Positions 1 to 7,664 of a DNA stretch of 64,000 nucleotides are shown here, one piece after another (the first letter of the stretch is position 1; every line of letters starts with the position of its first letter). Below the pieces are notes generated by a model. It was given only the letters and a program-made list of their open reading frames with translations, was not told the origin of the DNA and did not search any database. Source of the DNA: Raoultibacter phocaeensis (GTDB taxonomy: Bacteria; Actinomycetota; Coriobacteriia; Coriobacteriales; Eggerthellaceae); NCBI RefSeq assembly GCF_901411515.1, contig NZ_CABDUX010000002.1:62001-126000 (forward strand). The letters are read 5' to 3'. Position numbers and translations under genes: made by a program.

Positions 1-62
1 GGTCGGCCCTCGGAAAGTTCCTTTTCCAGTAGCCTGTTCGGGTAGGTCTTGACCGATAGTGG

Positions 63-140
63 GATCGACCTTTCAGACGCAGTAGCGCTCGAAAGGTCGA
101 TCTTCAGCGGAACCGTCCGTTGCAAAATGCGCTACTGCGG
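63..140. repeat. nested inverted repeats, potential RNA pseudoknot
   Basis: GATCGACCTTTC (63-74) pairs perfectly with GAAAGGTCGATC (91-102). The intervening loop contains CGCAGTAGCGC (78-88), which is exactly complementary to GCGCTACTGCG (130-140). Together they could form an H-type pseudoknot or two mutually exclusive hairpins. No T-run follows on either strand, so it is not an ordinary terminator. The overlapping 47-aa frame on the minus strand may constrain it. Function unknown. Confidence 0.45.
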
Positions 141-216
141 CGTGGGCCACTCCCGGCGGAAGGACGGATGCGAGCGCAACCATGTCGAGCTCTGCAAACT
201 CCTCCCCAAGAGCCAT
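73..216 (-). CDS. small hypothetical ORF (47 aa), possibly truncated gene
   Basis: A 47-codon frame on the minus strand begins with ATG behind a GAAGGAG run only 2 nt away and ends inside a strong inverted repeat. The composition (MALGEEFAEL..., then a run ASVLPPGVAHAAVAHF) looks protein-like and is GC-rich, unlike the AT-richer DNA from 230 to 3700. I recognise no family. It could be a real small gene, the remnant of a longer gene cut off at the border of the AT-rich islet, or chance. Confidence 0.27.
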   Translation of the reverse strand: MALGEEFAELDMVALASVLPPGVAHAAVAHFATDGSAEDRPFERYCV

Positions 217-333
217 GTCTCCTTCGGTCAGCCTTTTATTGGGGGTAAGGCTGCGACTAACCTATCTTTGTTATTTGATAGAATGCAAAAGGTCATATAA
301 GCGCTTCAGTCTTTGTTTGGTTAGGATGGATAC

Positions 334-495
334 ATGGAGTATGTTGAAATACTTGATTCCGATGCGTCTTTAGCGGGCTATTCAGCCATGTCTCATCTAT
401 TCAGGACTGTATCGCAACTATTAATTTCGGAATGCGTTGTATCTGGGATATGCAGGCACGGGGCGAAGTGTTGGGCAAATAGGATAAAGCTATGA
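334..495 (+). CDS. small hypothetical protein (53 aa) upstream of trlF-like gene
   Basis: This frame of 53 codons starts with ATG about 5 nt after an AGGAT element and ends with a TGA that overlaps the next gene's ATG as ATGA, the usual sign of translational coupling. The sequence starts MEYVEILDSDASLAGYSAM. I recognise no family. Being AT-rich like the gene it precedes, it would be part of the same transferred unit. The overlap is the main support; length and lack of homology keep confidence modest. Confidence 0.38.
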   Translation: MEYVEILDSDASLAGYSAMSHLFRTVSQLLISECVVSGICRHGAKCWANRIKL

Positions 496-2873
496 TTTCA
501 ACTAAGAAGATCGTCAATACACCTGTTAAAGTCGACTTCCATATCCATTCCGCCGCTTCCGCCCACAAGGACGGAGAAAAGGTCAAAGACGGAACGGCGG
601 ATAATACTAGTGTTCTTTTTAGCATGCTTGAAGAGAATCAAGTGAATATGGCCGCTATAACTGACCACGATATTTTCGACTACTCAGTATACAAGGCTTT
701 GCGGGCTAAAACAAAAAATGCTGTCCATCTGCACCGAGTTCTGCCAGGCGTCGAGTTTACTGTTTCCTTCAAAACTGACAGAGGCGATAGGCCTGTCCAT
801 ATTGTCACCTTGTTTGACGATACGAAGCAGGAACTTGTGCAATCCATCGCTAATGCGATTCCGCTCAAAAACGGAAAACCTGACTATGATATGAGCAATG
901 CTTTCAGCGAAGACAAGTACTGGGGCATCATTCGCGCAATCGGTCTCGACATCGTTGCGATTGCCCACCAGAAAGCATCCCCTGGTTCGGACCGGAAAAG
1001 AAAAAACGATGCAAATAGCGTTGGTGACGCGCTCTTCAACGAGTTCCTCTTTGTTGAGTACTTCGAGGCTTACGAATACAAAAACCGTCGGAATGAGCTA
1101 TTCAACAAAAATTACGCCTACTCGACAGACCAGCTTGAACAGCTACGATTCATTACGGGATCCGATTGTCACACTTGGAGTTCATACCCTGCATATGATG
1201 CCAGCTCTGACCCAGATCTTCCCTACTCCTACCTCAAGTGTTTGCCAACCTTCAAGGGCCTCGCTATGGCCGTGACAGACGTTTCTCGCATCAGGACTGT
1301 TCCGAGTTTCTTTAGCGGCTCTACAACAACGCTCGATGCAATTGAGCTGACCTTGAATGGTGCGGACGTAAGCATACCTTTATCGCCCGGAATAAACGCA
1401 ATCATTGGCGACAACTCGATAGGCAAGTCTTCTCTGTTGAATGCCATAAATGGCTATCGAGAAATTGGGGCCACAGTTCAGAAAGGGCAGTCAAGGTACC
1501 TTGAGGAGTCGGGTCTTGTCCTGAAAACCACCATTCCGGAAGATTACCTTTTGCAGTTCGACGGGCAGGATGCTATCAGGAAGAGTTTTGAGGGCTTGAG
1601 TGTGGGCAAGGCTAAAAAGCAGCTCGAAAAGCATTTCCCGGATCCCGTGAACCCGGATTCGTTCAAGAGTTTTGCAATGAACCAGTTTAAGAAGTTTCAT
1701 GCAGCCCTGAGAAAGTCGTGTAAGTACCAGGAGTCACTTGCAGCCCTAGGTGTATTCAAACTTCCTGAGCAACCGCCGTTGGGTGCACCTCAGAGTATAA
1801 CCTTTGATAAAAGCGTCAAACTAGACGATGTCTCATGTCATAATGGGCTCGTCAATGATGTCAAGAATGCTCGTATCCAGCTTGGAGGTGTCATCGAGCT
1901 TCATGAAGAGGCCATCCTGAAAGAAGATGAGCCGGACTTTGAAGCTGCGATAGCCGCTCTGGATCGTATCGTAAAACGCCATCAAACCATCGTTGATGAA
2001 ATAACCTTGGAAGCGCGCGTTGCCAACAAAGTGATTGAGGCTATAACTACTCGCGAGAACGAGCAGGATAAGGTCATTACCGATGCCCAGAAAGCGCAGG
2101 CTGAATTCTTGCGCGCTATTGACCGAGCCGGAAGCAGCCTTGCCAATGCGGTGATGAACGAACAGCGGCTTCTTAACTTCAGCTTCGACTTTAAGCCCCT
2201 AGAGATAACGCCTAACACTAACCCCGTTGGTGACTTACAATTCGTATGCAAACTTGGTATCGATGAGATAACGCCTGGTCTTTTATCCGAGCTTATCGAT
2301 GGTCTTATTGGCAAGAGGAAGGACCTCGATACGCTCACTTCCAGCTATGAAAGCGTCAAGGATGCTATTAATAACTACCCAGAAAATGAGGACGATCCTC
2401 TTGTGGCGTTAGAGGCAAAATTTGAGGTGGCTCTGGACGCAAAGCTCAAGGCGGTTAAAACAATCAACCGCGAGGATGATGATGTATTCGACGAACTTTC
2501 GCGAGGGTACAACGCGCAGATGTATTTTAAACTTATGGCCGACCGAAATGTTGGAGACGGAATCTATATCGTCGATCAACCAGAAGACCAAATATCGCAG
2601 CGAGCTATAAAACAAACGGTACTCAAGGAGTTTCGCGATATTGCTGGTGCCCGCCAGGTTATACTCATCACGCATAATCCCCAATTTGTAGTGAATCTTG
2701 ACGTCGACAACGTGATTTTTGTAGGCAAGAAGGATGGAAAGCTTTTTTTGAGGAGCGGCGCACTTGAGTACGAGTGCTCAGAATACGGCATACTGGAAAC
2801 TGTTGCCGAGAACATTGAAGGTGGCTTAGAAACCATCCAGAGGAGGATGAAGCGATATGAAAAAGCAAGTTAA
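492..2873 (+). CDS. TrlF-family protein: PHP phosphoesterase + AAA/ABC-type ATPase
   Basis: Predicted two-part enzyme of 793 aa. Residues 1 to about 265 form a PHP domain: HIHS near residue 17, ITDHD near 57, GVEF, and GSDCHTW near 225 supply the metal-binding His/Asp set. From about 290 it is an SMC/RecF-like ATPase: Walker A GDNSIGKSS near 305, a helical, probably coiled-coil middle (about 430-620), Walker B VDQPED near 691 and the H-loop ITHNPQ near 724. NCBI groups this arrangement as TrlF-family AAA-like ATPases; such PHP-ATPase fusions are commonly seen in defence islands, but the target here is unknown. It overlaps the following 99-aa gene by 17 nt. Codons are AT-richer than in the rest of the window, which suggests transfer. 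Confidence 0.8.
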   Translation: MISTKKIVNTPVKVDFHIHSAASAHKDGEKVKDGTADNTSVLFSMLEENQVNMAAITDHDIFDYSVYKALRAKTKNAVHLHRVLPGVEFTVSFKTDRGDRPVHIVTLFDDTKQELVQSIANAIPLKNGKPDYDMSNAFSEDKYWGIIRAIGLDIVAIAHQKASPGSDRKRKNDANSVGDALFNEFLFVEYFEAYEYKNRRNELFNKNYAYSTDQLEQLRFITGSDCHTWSSYPAYDASSDPDLPYSYLKCLPTFKGLAMAVTDVSRIRTVPSFFSGSTTTLDAIELTLNGADVSIPLSPGINAIIGDNSIGKSSLLNAINGYREIGATVQKGQSRYLEESGLVLKTTIPEDYLLQFDGQDAIRKSFEGLSVGKAKKQLEKHFPDPVNPDSFKSFAMNQFKKFHAALRKSCKYQESLAALGVFKLPEQPPLGAPQSITFDKSVKLDDVSCHNGLVNDVKNARIQLGGVIELHEEAILKEDEPDFEAAIAALDRIVKRHQTIVDEITLEARVANKVIEAITTRENEQDKVITDAQKAQAEFLRAIDRAGSSLANAVMNEQRLLNFSFDFKPLEITPNTNPVGDLQFVCKLGIDEITPGLLSELIDGLIGKRKDLDTLTSSYESVKDAINNYPENEDDPLVALEAKFEVALDAKLKAVKTINREDDDVFDELSRGYNAQMYFKLMADRNVGDGIYIVDQPEDQISQRAIKQTVLKEFRDIAGARQVILITHNPQFVVNLDVDNVIFVGKKDGKLFLRSGALEYECSEYGILETVAENIEGGLETIQRRMKRYEKAS

Positions 2874-3156
2874 CTTTGAAGACGCAGTCGAGGCGTATCG
2901 CTTCGAAGTCAGCAAGAGCACCCTTGCTTTTAACGCGGACAGTTTCTACAAATGCTTCTTTAAGGGTCTCGATGAAAAGCCGCTATACGAGCTTATTAAA
3001 CCTCCGTCTGATCTGGATATAAAGGCAAAGCATGTCTTCGCTACGGTTGAGGCTATTTTCAAGAAGACTTGTGACTCGATTGACGAGAAATGGTTTGCGC
3101 CCGTTGGCGAACATGATGAAGACAAACCTGTGCCAGTCGAAAACATAAAATTGTAA
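2857..3156 (+). CDS. small hypothetical partner of the TrlF-like ATPase (99 aa)
   Basis: A 99-aa acidic, mostly helical protein (MKKQVNFEDAVEAYRFEV...) whose start lies 17 nt inside the end of the TrlF-like gene, behind GAGGAGGATGAAGCGAT, so translation is coupled. It has no membrane segment and no motif I recognise. Position, overlap and shared base composition suggest it works with the PHP-ATPase as an adaptor, immunity or regulatory subunit; that role is inference only. Confidence 0.7.
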   Translation: MKKQVNFEDAVEAYRFEVSKSTLAFNADSFYKCFFKGLDEKPLYELIKPPSDLDIKAKHVFATVEAIFKKTCDSIDEKWFAPVGEHDEDKPVPVENIKL

Positions 3157-3206
3157 GTATCTATTTGCAAGGGGCAAAGTGGCGTATTCGAGCCACCTAA
3201 TTGTTC

Positions 3207-3598
3207 CGTCAACGAGTGCAAGAAACTTAAGGTTACCCTCCTCTAAAACGCAAAGGACAGGTGCTTTATCTGGGCATAAGATCGATATGTCAGTTCTGGT
3301 GGGTTTATTGCGCCCGATAAACGGTTGTGGTTGAGTTTTCTTCGGATAAGAATGACTTTCTAGCGGAGCTAAAAGAAGGCGATACAATCAAAACTACAGG
3401 ATATAAATCACCGATTAAAAGTGGTAATAAGGAGAATATTATAGTGATACGTTCGATAACCCTCTAAGACTTGAAGAGGGATACACCCTCGAAAAGACGC
3501 CAATCACTATCAGAAGGGGCTTAGCGATGCAAATTGCATCACACCAAGTCTGCCTGACTATTGCGAGCCCCTTCCTATTTGGCTCCTCTGTTATCTGA
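3207..3598 (+). pseudogene. possible decayed coding sequence downstream of the TrlF locus
   Basis: No intact gene is present, but three successive open stretches in different frames read like protein: one with LSGHKIDMSVLVGLLRPING (about 3240-3330), one with FSSDKNDFLAELKEGDTIK (about 3330-3465) and one with NPLRLEEGYTLEKTPITIRRG (about 3455-3600). Two frameshifts would join them. The base composition matches the TrlF gene. This suggests a degraded third gene of the islet, but family and true ends are unknown and chance cannot be ruled out. A near-palindrome GATGCAAATTGCATC lies within it at about 3525-3540. Confidence 0.3.
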
Positions 3599-3730
3599 TT
3601 TCGTCGTTCTCTTACCACTGCAGTATTGCAGGATATTCGGATCACTCACCATTTCGGTTTTATAGATGCTCAGTTTGATAGTATCTTCATTTCGTTCTCG
3701 TATTGCATGGCAAAAACATGACGGCGATAA

Positions 3731-3764
3731 AGAACGCCCGCCTAAAGAAAATGGCGAGCGTTCT
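3731..3764 (-). terminator. probable rho-independent terminator of guaA
   Basis: AGAACGC at 3731 and GCGTTCT at 3758-3764 pair, and the stem extends through CGCC/GGCG after one mismatch. On the minus strand it lies about 35 nt past the guaA stop and is followed by a short T-containing tail (TTTATC). Confidence 0.5.
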
Positions 3765-3797
3765 GATCAGAAATTACATTTGCTGATTTGTAGAGTG

Positions 3798-4781
3798 TTA
3801 CTCCCACTCAATGGTCCCAATAGGCTTGGGCGTGAGGTCGTAGACCACGCGGCAGATGCCCGGGACTTCGTCCAGGATACGGGCAGTGATCTTCTTGAGC
3901 AGCGCCCAATCGAGTTCCGGCACCTCGGCGGTCATGGCATCCACCGTGTTTACCGCGCGGATGATGGCGGGCCACTCGAAGGCGCGGACGCCGTCGCGGA
4001 CGCCGGTGGCGCGGAAGTCGGGGATGCTCACGAAGTACTGCCACACCTTGCCCTCGAGCCCAGCGTTGTCGAACTCCTCGCGCAGAATGGCGTCGGCTTC
4101 GCGCAGCGCTTCCAGTCGATCGCGGGTGATGGCGCCGAGGCAGCGCACGCCGAGGCCGGGGCCGGGGAAGGGCTGACGGTACACCATCTCGTCGGGAAGG
4201 CCGAGTTCCTTGCCGATCACGCGCACCTCGTCCTTGTACAGCAGTTTTACGGGTTCGCACAGCTCGAATTGCAGATCGTCGGGCAGGCCGCCCACGTTGT
4301 GGTGCGCCTTCACGCCGTCGGATTCGATGATGTCGGGATAGATCGTACCCTGGGCGAGGAAGCTCACTTCGTCGCCGACTTTTCGGGCCTCTTCCTCAAA
4401 CACGCGAATGAATTCAGCGCCGATGATCTTGCGCTTGGCTTCGGGCTCGGCAACCCCGTCGAGGAGCTCGAGGAAGCGATCGACGGCGTCTACGTACACG
4501 AGGTTCGCGTCGAGCTGGTTTTGGAACACATCGACGACTTGCTCGCTTTCGCCTTTGCGCATGAGGCCGTGGTTCACGTGCACGCAGATGAGTTGCTTGC
4601 CGATGGCCTTGATGAGCAATGCCGCGACAACCGATGAATCCACGCCGCCCGAGAGGGCCAGAAGCACCTTCTTATCGCCGACCTGATTCTGTATGGCAGA
4701 AACCTGTTCGTCGATGAACGCTTGTGCTTGTTCGGGTGTGGTGATTCGTTCCATGTCGTCGGTACGCTTGTTCGGGTCCAT
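3798..4781 (-). CDS. guaA: GMP synthase ATP-PPase subunit lacking the glutaminase domain
   Basis: Converts XMP to GMP with ATP and ammonia. The 327-aa protein has the PP-loop LSGGVDSSV near residue 42, the domain core with GTIYPDIIES, and the C-terminal GMP-synthase dimerisation domain ending in the characteristic PKPIGTIEWE. Start ATG at 4781 is preceded by GAAGGAGCACGA. Ordinary bacterial GuaA is about 510-525 aa with an N-terminal class I amidotransferase; here the DNA upstream encodes no such domain, so the enzyme matches the stand-alone ATP-PPase half known from the archaeal two-subunit enzyme. Ammonia must come from a separate glutaminase subunit or from free ammonia. Upstream is a TATAAT box; downstream a hairpin. 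Confidence 0.92.
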   Translation of the reverse strand: MDPNKRTDDMERITTPEQAQAFIDEQVSAIQNQVGDKKVLLALSGGVDSSVVAALLIKAIGKQLICVHVNHGLMRKGESEQVVDVFQNQLDANLVYVDAVDRFLELLDGVAEPEAKRKIIGAEFIRVFEEEARKVGDEVSFLAQGTIYPDIIESDGVKAHHNVGGLPDDLQFELCEPVKLLYKDEVRVIGKELGLPDEMVYRQPFPGPGLGVRCLGAITRDRLEALREADAILREEFDNAGLEGKVWQYFVSIPDFRATGVRDGVRAFEWPAIIRAVNTVDAMTAEVPELDWALLKKITARILDEVPGICRVVYDLTPKPIGTIEWE

Positions 4782-4817
4782 TCGTGCTCCTTCTCGTATC
4801 CGATGATGTTTTGGAAG

Positions 4818-4823
4818 ATTATA
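4818..4823 (-). promoter_or_regulatory. -10 box of guaA promoter
   Basis: On the minus strand TATAAT lies 36 nt before the guaA start codon, leaving room for a leader of about 30 nt with the GAAGGAG ribosome site. No good -35 hexamer is visible 17 nt further upstream. Confidence 0.4.
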
Positions 4824-4971
4824 CGGGATATGATGCACGTTGGTATGCAGGTCGTTTGTTCTTTTTGGCGACGCGCCGATCCGATTGGGTACACCGTTTC
4901 CCCGCGATGGCGCAAAGCCCGTCGCGGGCACGGGCTTGTACGTGCGCGATGCGCCAAAGGCTGCTCGGCAG

Positions 4972-5286
4972 CTACCGCAGGGGTTCGATCGAGACGATGT
5001 TTTTAATCGGGAGCACCCAGCGCGTGCCTTCCGGCACGGTGAACGAGGCGTATGCGCTTTCGGCCAGCACACAGTAATCGTCGATGTCGAGGATGCGAAC
5101 CGTGTCCTTGCTGCCCGTGCTAAACGTCATCTTGACACAGGATCCCACCGCATCGCGCAAGCTGTCGGTGGACGTGCCCTTTGGCGAGCCGACGCTGCGC
5201 ACGAGACTCCTGAGCTTTCCGTACATGCAGAACAACGCGATAACGATCAGGAAAAGCCAGAAATTCGTCCAACTACTCGCATCCAT
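4972..5286 (-). CDS. small membrane-anchored protein with Sm-like C-terminal region
   Basis: A 104-aa protein with one N-terminal membrane helix (FWLFLIVIALFCMYG, residues about 8-24) followed by a soluble part of about 75 aa predicted as beta strands (SCVKMTFSTG, TVRILDIDDYCVL, RWVLPIKNIVSIEPL). The start ATG at 5286 follows AGAAAGAGAG and overlaps the end of the upstream HTH gene by 14 nt, so the two are co-translated. The C-terminal strand pattern resembles that of the HTH protein's own C-terminus, which suggests a shared fold. Function unknown; partnership with the regulator, for example as a membrane sensor, is inference. Confidence 0.65.
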   Translation of the reverse strand: MDASSWTNFWLFLIVIALFCMYGKLRSLVRSVGSPKGTSTDSLRDAVGSCVKMTFSTGSKDTVRILDIDDYCVLAESAYASFTVPEGTRWVLPIKNIVSIEPLR

Positions 5287-5779
5287 CGAACGTGCTCTCT
5301 TTCTGCTCGTGTCGGCCATCGGCGTTCGGCGGCGCAACGATCTGGAATCCGGCAATCGAGCTCATGTCGACAAGCTCGACCACGCGACCTTTGCGCGGGC
5401 GGTCGTATTCGACGCGTACCCAATCGGTATCCGCATCGAGCACCCGAACGACGCCATCGAAGCCAGAGTCTGCCATGAGCAAGCCGGAGGTGAGCGCGAT
5501 TCGGCATTGCGAACCCTCGAGCGACTTCAGTACATGGGTATCGATCTCGCCGTCGCTTCCGCTGTCCTCGGCGATCGTCACGTCGATTTCGTCATTAACC
5601 AGATCGTCGAGACTGATGCGGTAGAGGGCAGCGAGGTCTATCGCTTTGCCTATGTCGGGTGCGCTCGATCCGCTTTCCCAGTTCGAGATGGTTTGCCGCG
5701 AGACAGAAAGCGCAATCGCCACATCCTGCTGGCTCATCCCGCTTTTCCTACGCAGCTTCATAAGCTTCTCGCCTAACAC
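5273..5779 (-). CDS. XRE-family transcriptional regulator with C-terminal beta domain
   Basis: Of 168 aa, residues about 8-65 are a Cro/C1-type HTH (MKLRRKSGMSQQDVAIALSV, then SRQTISNWESGSSAPD). The C-terminal 70 residues form a strand-rich domain similar in pattern to that of the small membrane protein encoded next. I chose GTG at 5779 because AAAGGA lies 7 nt upstream and the HTH then starts normally; the ATG at residue 7 is an alternative. The ORF's upstream extension shows no conserved domain. The gene is transcribed divergently from the tetR-polyferredoxin pair. Confidence 0.75.
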   Translation of the reverse strand: MLGEKLMKLRRKSGMSQQDVAIALSVSRQTISNWESGSSAPDIGKAIDLAALYRISLDDLVNDEIDVTIAEDSGSDGEIDTHVLKSLEGSQCRIALTSGLLMADSGFDGVVRVLDADTDWVRVEYDRPRKGRVVELVDMSSIAGFQIVAPPNADGRHEQKESTFDGCE

Positions 5780-5956
5780 GTGTGCGGTCCTTTCTCGCTG
5801 GTGCGTGCGGTTTTCATTATTCCAGACGCGCCCATGCCGATGCCGGCAAATATCATTGGAATCTTGTCCAATCTTTCTTCCATTGTGCAAATCGAGAGAT
5901 GCGGCATCGTTCTGCGAAAAACTTCCAGCATTGACAACCATCTTCTTCAGAATTAT

Positions 5957-5984
5957 ATTACAACTGTTATATAACAGATGTAAT
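5957..5984. promoter_or_regulatory. 28-bp palindromic operator upstream of tetR
   Basis: ATTACA-A-CTGTTATATAACAG-A-TGTAAT is a perfect 28-bp palindrome except for one symmetric A/A pair. It sits 15 nt before the TetR start codon, within AT-rich DNA that must hold the promoter. Size and symmetry fit a TetR dimer-of-dimers site, so autoregulation is likely; binding itself is inferred. Confidence 0.65.
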
Positions 5985-5999
5985 GTAAGGAAGTGGGCC

Positions 6000-6572
6000 A
6001 TGCCTAAACAGTGGGTAGCGCGGGAGACGGTGCTCGATGCGGCGCTTTCGATACTGCGTGAAAAGGGGGAAGCGGCCTTGAGCGCACGAGCCGTCGCCGA
6101 GGCGGCGGGTTGCTCGGTGCAGCCGATTTACAGCCTGTTCGACGATATGACGGGTTTGGTCGCGGAGCTGTACGACCACGCGCGGGCGTGGGTTGCTGCG
6201 TACAACCTCGATCATGCGCATGACGGGGCGAACCTCTTCGAATCGAACGGCTTCTCGCATCTGCGGCTCGCGAAGACCGAGACCAACCTGTTCCGTTTCC
6301 TCTACCTTTCGCCCCATATGCGACCCCGGGGATTCGAAGAGCTGTTTCAGAGCGTGGCGCTCGACGGGGTCGTGGAGTGCATCCAGGATCTGGGACATCT
6401 ATCGGCCGAAGCCGCTCACGAGCTGTATCTCAACATGATTGTCTACACGCACGGCATGGCTGCCATGATCGCGTGCGGCGCTCGGTTCACCGAGCAGGAG
6501 CTGCACGAACGGATCGACCGGTCTTTCCGGGCATTCGTTCGGCAGGTTCGAGAAAGAGGGGACGAGGTATGA
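6000..6572 (+). CDS. TetR/AcrR-family transcriptional regulator
   Basis: A 190-aa protein. Residues about 8-55 give the TetR HTH (ETVLDAALSILREKG, then LSARAVAEAAGCSVQPIYSLF). The rest is a helical ligand domain. Start ATG at 6000 follows AAGGAAGTGGGCC, just after a 28-bp palindrome. Its stop overlaps the next gene's start as ATGA, so it is co-translated with a membrane polyferredoxin and probably controls it. The ligand is unknown. Confidence 0.85.
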   Translation: MPKQWVARETVLDAALSILREKGEAALSARAVAEAAGCSVQPIYSLFDDMTGLVAELYDHARAWVAAYNLDHAHDGANLFESNGFSHLRLAKTETNLFRFLYLSPHMRPRGFEELFQSVALDGVVECIQDLGHLSAEAAHELYLNMIVYTHGMAAMIACGARFTEQELHERIDRSFRAFVRQVRERGDEV

Positions 6573-7363
6573 GCGTGCACGCGGAGCCGACGTCCAAAGC
6601 GAAAGGGCGCGGCAGCCAAAGCCGTGCGGGGAAGCGCCAGCAAGTACGCCGTTTGGTATTGCTCGTATCGTTTCTCCTGTTCCCGATCACCATATTCTAC
6701 TTCTCGCCGGTGCTTAGCGTCAGCGGGGCGCTTGAAGGCGTGGTCGCTGGAAGCATCATCGTGTTTGCGCTGCAGTTCTTATTCTCCTTCGTGTTCGGCC
6801 GTGCGTTTTGCGGATGGATGTGCCCGAGCGGCGGTTTGCAGGAGATTGCCGCAACGGTGAACAGCAAGCCTGCGAAGCTTGCATGGCGGCGTTTCATCAA
6901 GTATGCGATCTGGATACCGTGGGTCGCCTCGATTGTGGTCTGCGCGTGGATCGCGGGCGGTTTTGCGGTTGTCGATCCGGTGTACCACACGCCGGGAGGC
7001 ATTTCGGCAAACAGCCCCTTAGGCCTTGGGATATACTTTGGCATCGTAGCGCTCTTCTTCATTCCCAACCTGTTTCTCGGAAGGCGCGCCATGTGCCACT
7101 ACATCTGCTGGATGGCCCCCTTCATGGTGCTCGGCGAGAAGCTCGGAAGGCTTATTCGCCTACCTCAGCTGGGTATCGATGCAAAGCCCGAAGCATGCGT
7201 GTCATGCGGTGCATGCACGAAGGCATGCCCGATGAGCCTTGATGTTTCGACGCTGCTCGAGAAGGGGAGCATCGCCGATGCCGAATGCATTCAATGCGCC
7301 GAGTGCGCCGACTCGTGTCCGAAACACGTGCTCAAGCTGACGATTCGATCCCGAAGACGGTGA
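6569..7363 (+). CDS. membrane polyferredoxin, NapH/NosR/CcoG-like 4Fe-4S protein
   Basis: A 264-aa membrane electron carrier. There are hydrophobic helices at about 28-50, 60-85, 110-135 and 150-170; between them lies the family motif CGWMCPSGGLQE near residue 82 and a second cytoplasmic Cys pair (CHYICWMAP near 179). The C-terminus has two ferredoxin clusters, CVSCGACTKACPM near 211 and CIQCAECADSCPK near 242. Proteins of this class pass electrons from quinols or cytoplasmic donors to exported redox enzymes. No terminal reductase is adjacent, so its partner is unknown. The start overlaps the tetR stop. Confidence 0.82.
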   Translation: MSVHAEPTSKAKGRGSQSRAGKRQQVRRLVLLVSFLLFPITIFYFSPVLSVSGALEGVVAGSIIVFALQFLFSFVFGRAFCGWMCPSGGLQEIAATVNSKPAKLAWRRFIKYAIWIPWVASIVVCAWIAGGFAVVDPVYHTPGGISANSPLGLGIYFGIVALFFIPNLFLGRRAMCHYICWMAPFMVLGEKLGRLIRLPQLGIDAKPEACVSCGACTKACPMSLDVSTLLEKGSIADAECIQCAECADSCPKHVLKLTIRSRRR

Positions 7364-7368
7364 CGTGC

Positions 7369-7506
7369 ATGTCTGATTGGAATGAGCTCGTTCGCGAACC
7401 CGACAGCCTCGATGCGTGGCCCGAGCCCGCCGTTGCCTCTATGGTGCTCCATTGGCGGCATCTTGGCGTTGAGGGGCGGCCGAAGACCCAAAAAGTCGCG
7501 CTCTGA
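7369..7506 (+). pseudogene. possible methyltransferase N-terminal fragment (45 aa)
   Basis: After the polyferredoxin gene an ATG opens a 45-codon frame (SDWNELVREPDSLDAWPEPA...) that resembles the first residues of small SAM methyltransferases, which have W..L....AWPEP before the glycine-rich SAM loop. The frame ends where a palindromic element starts at 7487, so the gene may have been cut by that element or a deletion. The resemblance is weak and is my own reading. Confidence 0.22.
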
Positions 7507-7664
7507 AGGCGTCGGTATCATGATACCGAAATACGCCGTTCTAAGTGTCAGTAAAACACCAGTTCGGGGGCTTACATATTCGAGATGTTCGTAACCGCTT
7601 CCCGCAAACGTGCCCAGTGGCGCTTCGATCCGGCGCAAAACCCTTCACAGCGCGACTTTTTGGG
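7487..7664. repeat. 178-bp element with terminal inverted repeats (MITE-like)
   Basis: CCCAAAAAGTCGCGCT at 7487-7502 is repeated inverted and exactly at 7649-7664 (AGCGCGACTTTTTGGG); after one mismatch TGAAGG/CCTTCA extends the match to 23 nt. The interior also holds an 18-bp perfect palindrome, TCGGTATCATGATACCGA (7512-7529). No open frame spans it and no target duplication is obvious. It fits a non-autonomous mobile element or a large hairpin repeat in a 559-bp gap without an intact gene. Confidence 0.5.

Noticed and set aside
2983-3387. 134-codon minus-strand frame after the TrlF gene
   Set aside because: It overlaps the coupled 99-aa gene and has no ribosome site or motif.
3666-4637. 323-codon open frame on the plus strand opposite guaA
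   Set aside because: It is the antisense shadow of the well-supported GMP synthase gene and has no domain or ribosome site.
4782-5072. Extension of the guaA frame upstream as a possible glutaminase remnant
   Set aside because: The translated extension has no amidotransferase motif (no GGP, no GxCxGxQ) and runs through the promoter.
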